A DNA stretch of 64,000 nucleotides from a virus. The stretch's first letter is position 1. Each line of letters opens with the position of its first letter. The stretch is from the IMG/VR virus record IMGVR_UViG_3300037264_008423, positions 124,001 to 188,000 of that record; one strand, written 5' to 3'. Positions 31,951 through 41,013 of this stretch are shown in pieces. The notes under the pieces are model-generated. The model did no database searches. It was not told the DNA's origin and saw only the letters and a list, made by a program, of their open reading frames with translations. Position numbers and translations under genes: made by a program.

Positions 31951-33139
31951 TAGGGTCATCATCGTCAGGCAACGGAGGTAGCGCAGGTAATCCCGTTTTA
32001 GGAGCGGGTAAACCGTTAGGGTTTTCCCGGTGCCAGCGTTCCCGCTCGGAGGCGCTCATGCCCAGGTAGGTCATGGGCGCGAATTTGCGTCCCGAAGGCG
32101 CAGCGGGGGGTGGCTCGCTCAAAAACTCTTCAGCAGACCCCGCCTGGCCTCCCTGCGCGCTCGCACCAAAGGCTTCACTCTGAACGCGGCGCTTGACTTG
32201 CTTGTTGACAATGGGCTGCTTGACGGTCCATTGCTTGGGCATGGCAAATTTAGTGCCCCTGCCGTAGGGCGCTGGTTTCTTAATAATGCCAGCTCCCGCG
32301 ATCCCCTGGGGTCCGCCGTCCACGGTGCCCATGCTGCCCGTGGTGGTCATCTCCTGGAGGCCCCCTTCCTTGATACCCATCTTTTTTAGAAACTTAGCTT
32401 TTTTTCCCTGATATTGAGCACGGTCTTGGGACTTGTTCACAGCGGCCAGGGAGCCGCGTTTAAAGGTGCCTTTTTTAACGGGCTGCATCGCCTGCTTGTC
32501 GGCTTGAGCTTCGGGCAAGTCGAGCAAGTCATCCACGTTGACATCATCCATTTTTAGGCTGTCGTGGATGGCTTTCTCCGGCGTCTCGCCCTGTTTGGGT
32601 TTGCCGACCCCCGCTTGGCGCTGGCCCATTTCACCATCGTCGGTTTCGACCGGATTCAGCTCGTCGCTGCGGTCCAGCGGTTCGGTCGCAAATTCTCTCG
32701 CCTGCTGGTTGATGGCCTTGACCTTTTGGTCCGGTTTGTCCTTGTCGCCCGTGTCCACGGTGGTGATTTCCAGAAAACGAACTCGATATTCGGCAGGTTC
32801 GCTGGTCATGGCGGCATCGCCAGGCTTGGTGACCACCCAGCCCATCTCCGCCAGCTTATGCATGGCTTCGGCGGTGCCCAGGACGGTCAGGATGTCGCTG
32901 TAACGTTCGCGGTTATCCGTGCAAAGGCAGAATCCCTCCGGGTCCATCTGGAGATCGGAGTCACTGATGCCGAACTCGCTCAGGGCCTTGGCTAAAGGCG
33001 TTTTCTTGGCCTTCAACTCGCCTTCCACTTCATCGGCGGCGGCCTCGAACAATTGCTCCAGGTTTTCCGCCAGATTCGTTTCCACCGAATCCGACTCAGC
33101 CGACTCCAGGAACAGGAAGCTTAGCAAATTCTTTTTCAT
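31934..33139 (-). CDS. hypothetical structural/assembly protein with FLFLE N-terminus
   Basis: 401 residues from ATG 33139 (MKKNLLSFLFLESAESD); the open frame reaches 33202. The N-terminal hydrophobic helix ending in FLE and followed by an acidic stretch is like the T4 capsid-targeting sequences. Residues 45-130 form an alpha/beta unit (PLAKALSEFGISDSDLQMDP). The long middle is low-complexity Lys/Gln/Gly, and the end is Pro-rich with an acidic tail (PLPDDDDPNENLP). A scaffold-like or internal head protein would fit; this is inferred only. Confidence 0.5.
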   Translation of the reverse strand: MKKNLLSFLFLESAESDSVETNLAENLEQLFEAAADEVEGELKAKKTPLAKALSEFGISDSDLQMDPEGFCLCTDNRERYSDILTVLGTAEAMHKLAEMGWVVTKPGDAAMTSEPAEYRVRFLEITTVDTGDKDKPDQKVKAINQQAREFATEPLDRSDELNPVETDDGEMGQRQAGVGKPKQGETPEKAIHDSLKMDDVNVDDLLDLPEAQADKQAMQPVKKGTFKRGSLAAVNKSQDRAQYQGKKAKFLKKMGIKEGGLQEMTTTGSMGTVDGGPQGIAGAGIIKKPAPYGRGTKFAMPKQWTVKQPIVNKQVKRRVQSEAFGASAQGGQAGSAEEFLSEPPPAAPSGRKFAPMTYLGMSASERERWHRENPNGLPAPKTGLPALPPLPDDDDPNENLP

Positions 33140-33290
33140 GCCTTTAACTGTCGTAACTACAATCTGCCCCGCCCTGCCATCGGCGCTCGGTTTTGTAAAC
33201 AATTAGCGGCTTGCTTTGTGCCTACAAGCATATGGATGCTGTTTTGGATTTATTGACAGGTATTATACGCTCTGGTAGATCATATAGTAT

Positions 33291-33860
33291 ATGCAAGCCA
33301 CTAAGCTGACGTTTGTGAAATCGCTCGGTGTCAACAACTATCATCAAAGGGTGTCCCTTTGGCGTTGTGAGTGTGGGCGAGAAAAAGCGATTATCCACAG
33401 CCGGGCGGTTAGAGGTGCGACTAAGAGCTGCGGCTGTCTTCAGCGCGAAGCTCTGGCCAAAACAGTTGCGATTTATCGCAGGAAACCTTACGGCGAATCC
33501 TGTTTCAATAGTCTGTTTGGACTTTACCGGGCAGGAGCTAAAAGGCGCGGCTTCTGCTTTGATCTTACTCCGAATGAGTTTGCGAAACTTGTAGCGCAAC
33601 CGTGCTTTTACTGCGGGTGCCAGCCCAGTTCCAAACACCGTAGAAGTAGCTGCTACGGAGAATTTGTTTACAGCGGCATTGACAGAGTGAAAAACACGGT
33701 CGGTTATACCTTGGAAAATTGCGTTCCGTGCTGCCAGATTTGCAACAATGCGAAACGGACTCTCAGCTTGGTAGAATTTGTAGAATGGATTACGCGGATA
33801 CACAGGCACATTAATAGGTCCGGCGTCTTGGAAAAATTAAAGCATCTGACCACCACCTAG
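33291..33860 (+). CDS. HNH homing endonuclease
   Basis: 189 residues from ATG 33291. An N-terminal zinc finger (WRCECGR...SCGCL: C26, C28, C47, C49) of the type that begins many phage HNH proteins precedes the nuclease. Residues 105-153 give C-x2-C...SGIDRVKNTVGYTLENCVPC then CQICNNAK, the standard HNH signature G-I-D-R-x2-N-x2-G-Y-x3-N-x2-P-x-C-x2-C-N. The gene is in the opposite orientation to both neighbours, overlapping the end of the helicase gene by 50 bases, as expected for an inserted selfish endonuclease. Confidence 0.85.
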   Translation: MQATKLTFVKSLGVNNYHQRVSLWRCECGREKAIIHSRAVRGATKSCGCLQREALAKTVAIYRRKPYGESCFNSLFGLYRAGAKRRGFCFDLTPNEFAKLVAQPCFYCGCQPSSKHRRSSCYGEFVYSGIDRVKNTVGYTLENCVPCCQICNNAKRTLSLVEFVEWITRIHRHINRSGVLEKLKHLTTT

Positions 33861-35493
33861 GAAACATATGACTGCACCTGTCATAAAGTGATAGGAAATC
33901 AGAATCTAGGATATACGTTTGACCAACATCAGTGTCGCTTCTTACTATTCTACCGCAGGCTTGAATGATACTTTTAACGGCTTCCATGTCATACCAACTG
34001 GCGTCCATCTCTTTTTTGGCGGCGACTTGCCGGTCGCCCAGGTAGGGGTAAGGAACCTTGGCAATGATCTGCCAGCGCGCCAATTCCTCGGCAAAATCAA
34101 AGCCCTCGGTCATGGAGGGGCTGATGATGACCGTGGGTTCGTCGATGAACTTGTGCTGGCGAAAGGCGCTGTCCCGGTCGTCCGAACTGGTGGGAAAAAT
34201 CAGGCGGGGGCCGTGAGGCGTGGACCGGAGCGCCTGGTATATGACTTGGCCCAGCTCGTAGCTGTTGCAGTGGATGATGCCCTTGGTGTCAGGGTGACAT
34301 TCGAGGATTTTTTGAGAGAATCGGAGGAAGGCAGGCAGGGTCTCGCTGCGATTGCGACGGCTCATGGAGCCGATTGTGGTCAGGAAGATGGGCCGATTGG
34401 CAATCGGGAACGTGCTATTCAGATTAAGCCAGGCCACATCGTTAGGGTCAAGACCCAAGCTTCGGCAAAACACGGGCTTACTGCCGGGATAGGCGCTCAT
34501 AAATACGCGGATATGGCCCATCTCCAGGATCAGTTTTTGGCTAAAGGGGGCGGCGTCCAGGGGCTTCGCTATCGCTTCCATAGCGCCGTGCCGGTTCGGT
34601 TCCTGCCAGAATACCCAGTTACCAGGGTCGTCGTGGATCAGCTTGGCTCCCTGTAAAGTCTTGCCGTAGTGCGTTTCCAGATCCAGCTTCTCTTGGGCGA
34701 TTTTGCGGTCTTCCGGCGAGTCCGCGGTCGGTTCCCAACCGGCGAGCGCCTCCAACCGGGTGCTCAGGATGGGCAGATACCGGGCGAGAAGCCATTCGGA
34801 AAAGTGAATGACACTATCAAAGCCAGGCACCGACTTAATCGTGGGGGTCCACCGGCCCAAAGTTTCCTGGGTGAGGCTAACCTCCGCAAACTTAAGGATT
34901 TGCCTCTCCAGGGAATGGCACTCATCCAGGACCAGGACTTTGCGCGGCAGCATCCGGCCCACATTTTGGTGCTCGGTGAACAAGTAGGGGTAGTTGGTGA
35001 CCGACATCGTGGCTTTGGACCAGGCGTTGCGCGCCCGGATGTAGGCGCAGGAACCGTCCCGCACGCAGGCGCATTTGGTCTTGCGGCTGAGTCCATAGGC
35101 GCAAGTGCCGAAGTTCAGGCACTTATACTCCGAGGAGGACTTGATCGACCGGCACAGCAGATCCGCATGGGGGACGATATAGCGGCTGATATCGTTTTGC
35201 ATCTGGTCCTGGAGCATTTTTTGCGTGACCAGGTAGTAGCCGCCGTTATCGCCGGGGACCTCCTGGGTCTGCGCCCAAAAGCAGCACGTAGCCCCGATAG
35301 CGGACTTGCCGATCCCAGTGGGAGCGGCGATGACGATGTTCAGGAAGCCCTCGCTGACCTTGCGCTCAATATACTCCAGGGAGGAAACCTGCTTGGCACG
35401 CGGTTCTCTGAGCACAAAGTGCCGCATGATTTCGGAAGCGGTTGCTGGTGCGTTTACATTCACAGGCAGACAGAACGGGTTTTTCGTAAGCAA
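33811..35493 (-). CDS. DinG/XPD-type superfamily 2 DNA helicase
   Basis: 560 residues if started at TTG 35493. GTG 35463 and ATG 35427 (MRHFVLREPRAKQ) are alternatives, the latter fitting the family start. Walker A is APTGIGKS (residues 57-64); Walker B is LDECHS; motif VI is QACGRIVRSDTD. Between I and II are clustered cysteines (LLCRS, YKCLNFGTCAY, KCACVRDGSC) like the Fe-S domain of XPD/DinG enzymes, which unwind 5'-3' and are used in repair and R-loop removal. The C-terminus is Arg-rich. It is divergent from the baseplate operon at 35515. Confidence 0.85.
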   Translation of the reverse strand: MLTKNPFCLPVNVNAPATASEIMRHFVLREPRAKQVSSLEYIERKVSEGFLNIVIAAPTGIGKSAIGATCCFWAQTQEVPGDNGGYYLVTQKMLQDQMQNDISRYIVPHADLLCRSIKSSSEYKCLNFGTCAYGLSRKTKCACVRDGSCAYIRARNAWSKATMSVTNYPYLFTEHQNVGRMLPRKVLVLDECHSLERQILKFAEVSLTQETLGRWTPTIKSVPGFDSVIHFSEWLLARYLPILSTRLEALAGWEPTADSPEDRKIAQEKLDLETHYGKTLQGAKLIHDDPGNWVFWQEPNRHGAMEAIAKPLDAAPFSQKLILEMGHIRVFMSAYPGSKPVFCRSLGLDPNDVAWLNLNSTFPIANRPIFLTTIGSMSRRNRSETLPAFLRFSQKILECHPDTKGIIHCNSYELGQVIYQALRSTPHGPRLIFPTSSDDRDSAFRQHKFIDEPTVIISPSMTEGFDFAEELARWQIIAKVPYPYLGDRQVAAKKEMDASWYDMEAVKSIIQACGRIVRSDTDVGQTYILDSDFLSLYDRCSHMFPRWWSDALIFPRRRTY

Positions 35494-35514
35494 TTTTAAT
35501 CTGGTATGTAGTTT

Positions 35515-35922
35515 ATGGCGAATATTCGATTTAGCTATGCCAATGAGCGTTTTTTAAGCGGACAGCTCAATTGGCTGGCGCAGACCTTCCGAGTGGTGAT
35601 GGTCGATACCACCATTTACCAGGTCCAGGCTACGGTTCACCGGCATTTGGCCGACGTGCCGCTGACCGCTCGAATCCACGTCTCTCCCCCCTTGACGGGA
35701 ATGACCGCGACCGGGGGCCGGGCGATGGCGGATAACGTAACCACCAGCGTCGTGATCGGTCCCACGGTGCAGGCTGTGATCATTTTTCATGACACCGGCG
35801 ACGCAAGCACTTCCGAGCTGATCGTTTACCTGGACACATTGTATGGGCTGCCTTACCACCCGCAGGGCGAACCCGTGGTTATCCACTGGGATACCGGACC
35901 CAACGGGATCTTCCTACTATAG
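35515..35922 (+). CDS. conserved phage structural protein (baseplate-operon)
   Basis: 135 residues from ATG 35515. ANIRFSYANERFLSGQLNWL then VVMVDTTIYQ and IIFHDTGDASTSELIVYLD are features of a small beta-rich protein found next to tail or baseplate genes in many phages, where it is annotated as a hypothetical structural protein. It begins the operon with the small gene and the baseplate wedge gene. A virion role is likely, though the precise position is unknown. Confidence 0.65.
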   Translation: MANIRFSYANERFLSGQLNWLAQTFRVVMVDTTIYQVQATVHRHLADVPLTARIHVSPPLTGMTATGGRAMADNVTTSVVIGPTVQAVIIFHDTGDASTSELIVYLDTLYGLPYHPQGEPVVIHWDTGPNGIFLL

Positions 35923-35939
35923 CCGGTAAAGCCCCGATT

Positions 35940-36137
35940 ATGAAGCTTAAATATCCTTTACGGGTTGGATCGAGCCTGCTGGCGGCTGGCACGGAATTGC
36001 GCCCGGCCTCGCTGGAGGAAACACAAAAAGTCTGGCCTGGGATCAGCTATCAACCGGGGAGCAAGCAAGTGGCGGCTTGGCTTCCCCTGGAAACAGACCA
36101 TCCCATTATTTTGCACCGGATACAGGTTGACTTATGA
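35940..36137 (+). CDS. small baseplate-operon protein
   Basis: 65 residues from ATG 35940, ending MANY-like beta strands (DHPIILHRIQVDL). Its TGA overlaps the start of the baseplate gene (ATGA). Unknown function. The tight coupling suggests a structural or chaperone role for the baseplate. Confidence 0.55.
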   Translation: MKLKYPLRVGSSLLAAGTELRPASLEETQKVWPGISYQPGSKQVAAWLPLETDHPIILHRIQVDL

Positions 36138-38461
36138 ACACTGAAAACACACTGCGGTATATCCGCACGGATTACCAGGCGCACAAAGACGCGCTTTTGC
36201 AGCGGGTGCGCGCCCGTTACCCCAGGGTTTGGAACGATTTTTTAAACAACTCCTTCGGCATTTTGCTGGTGGACCTGATTGCCTGGGCCACGGCGACCCT
36301 GGCTTTTCTGATCAACCGGGTTGCGGGAGAGCAGTTTGTCAATACCATGACCCTGCGGGAGTCGGCGGTCAATATCGGCAGTTTTACCGCTTATCAACTG
36401 CGTGGACCGACCGCCGCGACGGTGTTCTGCGAGGCGCGGATCAGCGCGGCGCAACCCGTGGCCACAGTCACCATCAGCCAGGGAACCGTTATTCGCAGCT
36501 CCGAAAACTCCCTGTCTTACGAAGTGGTCAGGGACTACTACATTCTGCCAGGCGATACGACACCGGTAACGCCCATCGTCAACATTTCGCCGTTTTTATC
36601 CGGCGCGCAAGTATTGTCCACCTACGCGCTGGTCACGCCCGGCTCCAGCAATGTGGATCTGCTGGATACGACCATTAACTTGCGGGACTACCTTCAGGCT
36701 GGCCAGGTCTTCAGGGTGGAGGGGGAATCGGAAGGCTATGTCATCCAGGATATTCAAGCCTCGCCGGGCGCGGTCAGCAATAATCGAATTGTATTGACTA
36801 CTCCCTACAGCGGCGCGGTCCAGGCCAGTCTGGCCGCCCTGGCCTACGATCAGCGCATCGAGTGCGTGCAGGGCTTAACCGTTCGGGATGGCTTTGCTTC
36901 TCCGCCCGATCAGGCGCTCTCCTACGTGTTAAAGTTGAGCGCGACGCCGGTGATCGAAGGTTCGGTTTCCGTGGCGGTAAATGGCGCGCCTTGGGCGCGT
37001 GTTACCAGCTTTGCCCGTTCGACCGGTGACGCGCAGGTCTATATGTTCAAAGTGACGGCCTCCGGTCAGCCTTTGGTGATTTTTGGCGATGGCACGCTGG
37101 GCGCGGTTATTCCCACGGAAGCGACTATCCCGGTGACCTACCGGGTGGGCGGCGGGTCCGAGGGCAATCTGTCCCTGAATGCCATCGACACTTCAGTAAC
37201 CGGGCTGCTGGCCTCCGCCAACAATCCGATTACCGTCGCGATTACGAACCAGACTTCCGAGGGAATCGGGGGCCGGGACGCTGAAACGCTCGAAGAGGCG
37301 CGCATTGGCATTCCTGCCGCCACGCGCGCCAATGACCGGGCCGTAACGCTGGACGATTACCAGACTATCGCCATGACCTACCCCAGCGTGGCGTTTGCCC
37401 GGTCGGCGGTGCGCCCGGAAAACGCGCTTTTAGAAGGCAATGTGGTTTTTGTTTACGCCTGGGCCAGGGGGCCTTTAGGCACGCTGGTGAACCTGTCTCC
37501 CGCGCTGAAGCTAGGTCTGGAAGACTACATGCAGACCAAAGCTATCGGCACTGATTTGGTGCGGATTGGCGATGGCACCGCCCGGCCCATGCCGGTGAGT
37601 CTGCGCTTTCGGGTCCTGCATGGCTTCAGCGTCACGGATACGACGCTGTTGGTGCAGGATACGCTCAATCAGCACGTGGACGTTTTGCGACCCGGACAGC
37701 CCGTGCTTTACTCCAACCTGGTGCGCGCCCTGGATGAGGTTTATGGCGTGGATACCGTCACAATGGCCGCGCCCACGAGCGACCTTTTTCCCTCTAATTC
37801 CCTGGAGCTTTTTACCCGGCCTGACGCCAACTACGCTTACGCCCTGGATAAAAATGGCGTGGGCACCCCCACTTTCAGCGCGGTGGACGGGGTAGTGGTT
37901 AGCCAATATCTCGCCCAGTTGCCTGTTTATCCGCTGCAAGCCTGGTCCCTGCGCCTGTTCCTGGGCGTGCGCGAGTTGACGATCCAGCCGGGGATTCTGC
38001 CCGGCTCGGCCCAGCTTTTCGGAGACAATCTGAGCGCGGACCTGGCTTTTCCCTCCACCGTGAATCTGTTGACTGGATCGGTTACCCTGTTTATCAAGGG
38101 CGCGCCGGGTGACCTAGCCCTGAAGCTCGTTCCGGTAAAAGGCTACGCCACGGAGAAGAATATTAACATCTACGTGGGCTATTCCGGCAATACCTCGCAA
38201 ACGAAGCGCCGCGAAATTCGTTCCGCGATCCGGTCCTATGGCGAGGGTCTCGCGGTGGGCGCGCCCCTTTACGCTTCCCAGGTATCCGGCATTGTCGGTT
38301 CCAAGTCCAACTTGACCGAGGTTATCCGCGCGATTAGCGGGGTCACGGCGGTGAATCGGGTCGCGTTGGACGTGCCGGGCAATACCGAGGCCGTGCTCAA
38401 TACGGTGGAGACCGAGTTGCTGCGAATCAAGGACGTGATTCTCAATAACGACGTGGATTAG
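36134..38461 (+). CDS. baseplate wedge protein (T4 gp6 / Mu gp47 / J-like)
   Basis: 775 residues from ATG 36134. The N-terminus contains WNDFLNNSFGILLVDLIAWA then TATLAFLINRVAGEQFVNTM, and later GGGSEGNLSLNAIDTSVTGL and GGRDAETLEEARIGIPAATR then LDDYQTIAMTYPSVAFARSA. These are the core signatures of the baseplate J/gp47 family, whose members dimerise around the contractile-tail baseplate. The C-terminal 250 residues are beta-rich and larger than in P2 gpJ, as in T4 gp6. This is the main evidence that the phage has a contractile tail. Confidence 0.85.
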   Translation: MNTENTLRYIRTDYQAHKDALLQRVRARYPRVWNDFLNNSFGILLVDLIAWATATLAFLINRVAGEQFVNTMTLRESAVNIGSFTAYQLRGPTAATVFCEARISAAQPVATVTISQGTVIRSSENSLSYEVVRDYYILPGDTTPVTPIVNISPFLSGAQVLSTYALVTPGSSNVDLLDTTINLRDYLQAGQVFRVEGESEGYVIQDIQASPGAVSNNRIVLTTPYSGAVQASLAALAYDQRIECVQGLTVRDGFASPPDQALSYVLKLSATPVIEGSVSVAVNGAPWARVTSFARSTGDAQVYMFKVTASGQPLVIFGDGTLGAVIPTEATIPVTYRVGGGSEGNLSLNAIDTSVTGLLASANNPITVAITNQTSEGIGGRDAETLEEARIGIPAATRANDRAVTLDDYQTIAMTYPSVAFARSAVRPENALLEGNVVFVYAWARGPLGTLVNLSPALKLGLEDYMQTKAIGTDLVRIGDGTARPMPVSLRFRVLHGFSVTDTTLLVQDTLNQHVDVLRPGQPVLYSNLVRALDEVYGVDTVTMAAPTSDLFPSNSLELFTRPDANYAYALDKNGVGTPTFSAVDGVVVSQYLAQLPVYPLQAWSLRLFLGVRELTIQPGILPGSAQLFGDNLSADLAFPSTVNLLTGSVTLFIKGAPGDLALKLVPVKGYATEKNINIYVGYSGNTSQTKRREIRSAIRSYGEGLAVGAPLYASQVSGIVGSKSNLTEVIRAISGVTAVNRVALDVPGNTEAVLNTVETELLRIKDVILNNDVD

Positions 38462-38482
38462 GTTTTCGGTTCTTGGGTGCGT

Positions 38483-39229
38483 ATGGCAAAAACCAAAGCA
38501 CCCGATGTCAGCACCCTGTGCGAAGCGGCCTATCAAAAAGGACTGGCGCTCGGCCAGGCGCAATGCGCCCAGCTTCAGATAGAAAAGATGTCCCTGGTTC
38601 AGCAAGTCAACGGGCTGAACGTGCGCTGCCTGGACCTGCTGCTCGATGTGGACAAACTGCGGTCCAAAGTGGGGCTGCCGTTTCGACGGCGACTGCCGGA
38701 CACGCGCCGGTCCGTTACGCACAAGTTCACCGTGGGCGGCCACGAGGGCTACATGTCGGTCGGCATGTTTGACGATGGCGCTCCGGGCGAGCTTTTCATC
38801 ACGATGGCCAAGGAAGGCTCGACGATTGGCGGCCTCATGGACACGATTGGCACGCTTACCAGCCTGTGCTTGCAGTATGGGGTGGGCATTGAAGTGCTGT
38901 CGGACAAGTTCAGCTACCAGAGATTTGAGCCTTCCGGCTGGACCGGCAACGCGGAAATTCGCAATGCTACGTCCATCATCGATTATGTTTTCCGCTGGCT
39001 CCAGTTTCAGTTTGTCGCGGTCCGTGCCGTCGCGCCTCCCGAAACCGTAAAGGCGCTTGTTGTCGCCACGCCGAAACCGCAGCGGGAGATGGCTTTGGCC
39101 TTGTCCGCAGCGGCGATCAACGAAGTGCAGAACGATAATCCGCCTTGCCCCAAGTGCGGCCACATTACCGAGCGCGCGGGAAAATGCCATCGGTGCCCCA
39201 ACTGCGGCGAACAAACCGGCTGCTCTTAA
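38483..39229 (+). CDS. orphan C-terminal domain of class II ribonucleotide reductase (NrdJb/TSCPD-like)
   Basis: 248 residues from ATG 38483. Residues 70-175 (RLPDTRRSVTHKFTVGGHEG, MAKEGSTIGGLMDTIGTLTS, DKFSYQRFEPSGWTGNAEI) match the TSCPD region found at the C-terminus of B12-dependent NrdJ. The extreme C-terminus, CPKC...CHRCPNCGEQTGCS, is the thiol-rich tail that recycles the active-site cysteines in that enzyme. There is no catalytic barrel in front of it, only a 65-residue helical lead. Some bacteria split NrdJ into a and b subunits, and this resembles the b part. The catalytic part may be elsewhere in the phage or supplied by the host. Confidence 0.75.
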   Translation: MAKTKAPDVSTLCEAAYQKGLALGQAQCAQLQIEKMSLVQQVNGLNVRCLDLLLDVDKLRSKVGLPFRRRLPDTRRSVTHKFTVGGHEGYMSVGMFDDGAPGELFITMAKEGSTIGGLMDTIGTLTSLCLQYGVGIEVLSDKFSYQRFEPSGWTGNAEIRNATSIIDYVFRWLQFQFVAVRAVAPPETVKALVVATPKPQREMALALSAAAINEVQNDNPPCPKCGHITERAGKCHRCPNCGEQTGCS

Positions 39230-39232
39230 GCT

Positions 39233-40225
39233 ATGGAAGCGAGAATTGTTTTTACCACCATCTATCCGCCCACGGCCAGCCTGATGAGCTGGCAAGCGAC
39301 CGGCTTGAAAATGTTCGGGATCGGGGACCGCAAAACACCAGCGGACTGGTCCCTGCCGGGCTGCTGTTTTACGTCGGCTCACGAGCAGGACCTTATGAGC
39401 CACGCTTTTGCGAGCAAGCTGCCCTGGAACCATTACGCGCGAAAAAACCTCGGTTACGTGATGGCGCTCAAGGACGGCGCGGACGCCATTGTGGATGTGG
39501 ACGATGATACCGCGCCCAAACCAAGCTGGTCCCTGCCTGATTTCAGTTTTTACGGGCGCGTGGTTGGCACAGACACCGGTTGGCTTAATGCTTATCGTAT
39601 TTTCATGGATCAATTTGTTTATGTTTGGCCCAGGGGCTTTCCCCTGAGTCAGGTCAGTCGTTCCAGGGATGAGCCGACTGTGTGTTCCATCCAGCGTGTT
39701 AAAGTGGGAGTCTGGCAGGGCTTGGTGGACGTAAACCCGGATGTGGACGCGATTCACCGGCTGATTTTTCCCTTTGATTTTAATTTTGCGGAACGCGCGC
39801 CCATCGCGTTGAACGCAGGCAGCGTTTGTCCTTTCAATTCACAAAATACGGTGATCTGCCGCGCGCTGTTTCCTCTGCTGTATCTGCCGACCACCGTGAG
39901 CTTTCGCTACACGGACATTCTGCGCGGCCTGGTTGCCCAGCCCATTATGTGGAAATATGACTACCGGTTGGCATTCGCGCCGCCCAACGCCATCCAGTGC
40001 CGCAATCCGCATGACTTGATGGCGGATTTCCGGTCGGAAGTGCCCATGTATCTTTCAGCGGAGAGTGTCCCGGCGCTGGTGGGGGAAGCCATTAAAAACG
40101 GTAAAAATATGCTGGACTGCCTGACGCTAGCTTACTACGAACTGGCGCGTAGAAGTATCGTGGAACTCTCGGAGTTGACGCCGCTCTGCGAGTGGTGTGA
40201 AATCATGAAACCTCATTACCTATGA
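39233..40225 (+). CDS. STELLO-like (DUF288) glycosyltransferase
   Basis: 330 residues from ATG 39233. RIVFTTIYPPTASLMSW, GIGDRKTPADWSLPGCCFTS then ARKNLGYVMALKDGADAIVD and VDDDTAPKPSW are the family hallmarks. The DDD after the strand IVDV is the likely metal/nucleotide-sugar site, and DRKTP is strictly conserved. Later strands contain ALNAGSVCPFNSQNTVICRA. Members transfer sugars in glycan assembly. It is the first gene of a cluster of ten glycan-modifying genes and is coupled to the next by ATGA. Confidence 0.75.
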   Translation: MEARIVFTTIYPPTASLMSWQATGLKMFGIGDRKTPADWSLPGCCFTSAHEQDLMSHAFASKLPWNHYARKNLGYVMALKDGADAIVDVDDDTAPKPSWSLPDFSFYGRVVGTDTGWLNAYRIFMDQFVYVWPRGFPLSQVSRSRDEPTVCSIQRVKVGVWQGLVDVNPDVDAIHRLIFPFDFNFAERAPIALNAGSVCPFNSQNTVICRALFPLLYLPTTVSFRYTDILRGLVAQPIMWKYDYRLAFAPPNAIQCRNPHDLMADFRSEVPMYLSAESVPALVGEAIKNGKNMLDCLTLAYYELARRSIVELSELTPLCEWCEIMKPHYL

Positions 40226-41013
40226 AATACAAATATCTGGCGGTTATCCTGGCGATTAAAAATGACTTCTGTCTGGAGGAAACCATCCGCGAGCTGCGGA
40301 ACCAGGACGTGGCCGATGTGCTTATTATTTCACCGCGCTACTATTGGTCGGATCACGCGCCTCAGTCGGAGGCGGACCTGGAGGAAATCATGGCCATCGC
40401 GCGGCGCGGCGACGCGTCTGTTGTCCAGGCGGACCTGCTCGCCAGCCATAAAACCAACCAGGCGATTTACACCGAGGCCCTTTACCGGAATTATGGCGGT
40501 AAGCTGGCCGCCAAGCGCGGCGCTCAGTATGTCTTGACGGTGGACGCGGACGAGCTGTGGCTGCCCGGCACCCTGGAGGAGATTGACGCGCTGGCCACGG
40601 CGGAGCCGGTGACCGTCTGCCTCCCCGCCATTCCCGTGCTGGGTGTGCCGGGGCTGCCGGTCTTGGGGGCGAAGGACACGATTCTAGTGGCCAGCGCGGT
40701 GGACATCCGGTTTGAGTGGGGACGCGCGACCACGGGACCGCGCGTAATGGGAACGACCCCGGTCCTGCACTTTAGCGCCACGCGGCGCTCCCTCCAGGAA
40801 GTGATTGACAAAAGCCGCAAGTCCGCGCATTACCCCGATCCCACTTATGATTTTGAGGGTTGGATCAGGGATACTCTTCCCCAGGTTCGGGTGGGCATGA
40901 AAAACGTCCACATGTATAAGTCCCCGGACAACATCTGGCCGGAAGTGCGCGCCTGGACCCAAACGGAGCTGGAGCTAATTCCCACCAGCCTGCATCCGTA
41001 TCTTAAGCGGTAA
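40222..41013 (+). CDS. glycosyltransferase family 2-like protein
   Basis: 263 residues from ATG 40222. It opens with YLAVILAIKNDFCLEETIRE, has a Rossmann-like nucleotide-binding half, and carries the D-x-D motif in YVLTVDADELWLPGTLEEI (residues 103-121). Later HFSATRRSLQEVIDKSRKSA fits acceptor-side helices. GT2-like enzymes use NDP-sugars and add residues to glycans. The last 11 bases overlap the convergent gene at 41003. Confidence 0.7.
   Translation: MKYKYLAVILAIKNDFCLEETIRELRNQDVADVLIISPRYYWSDHAPQSEADLEEIMAIARRGDASVVQADLLASHKTNQAIYTEALYRNYGGKLAAKRGAQYVLTVDADELWLPGTLEEIDALATAEPVTVCLPAIPVLGVPGLPVLGAKDTILVASAVDIRFEWGRATTGPRVMGTTPVLHFSATRRSLQEVIDKSRKSAHYPDPTYDFEGWIRDTLPQVRVGMKNVHMYKSPDNIWPEVRAWTQTELELIPTSLHPYLKR

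Noticed and set aside
38114-39757. 547-codon open frame on the minus strand
   Set aside because: It is antisense to the baseplate, TSCPD and STELLO-like genes, all of which have clear family motifs. Its composition is that of a GC-rich shadow frame.
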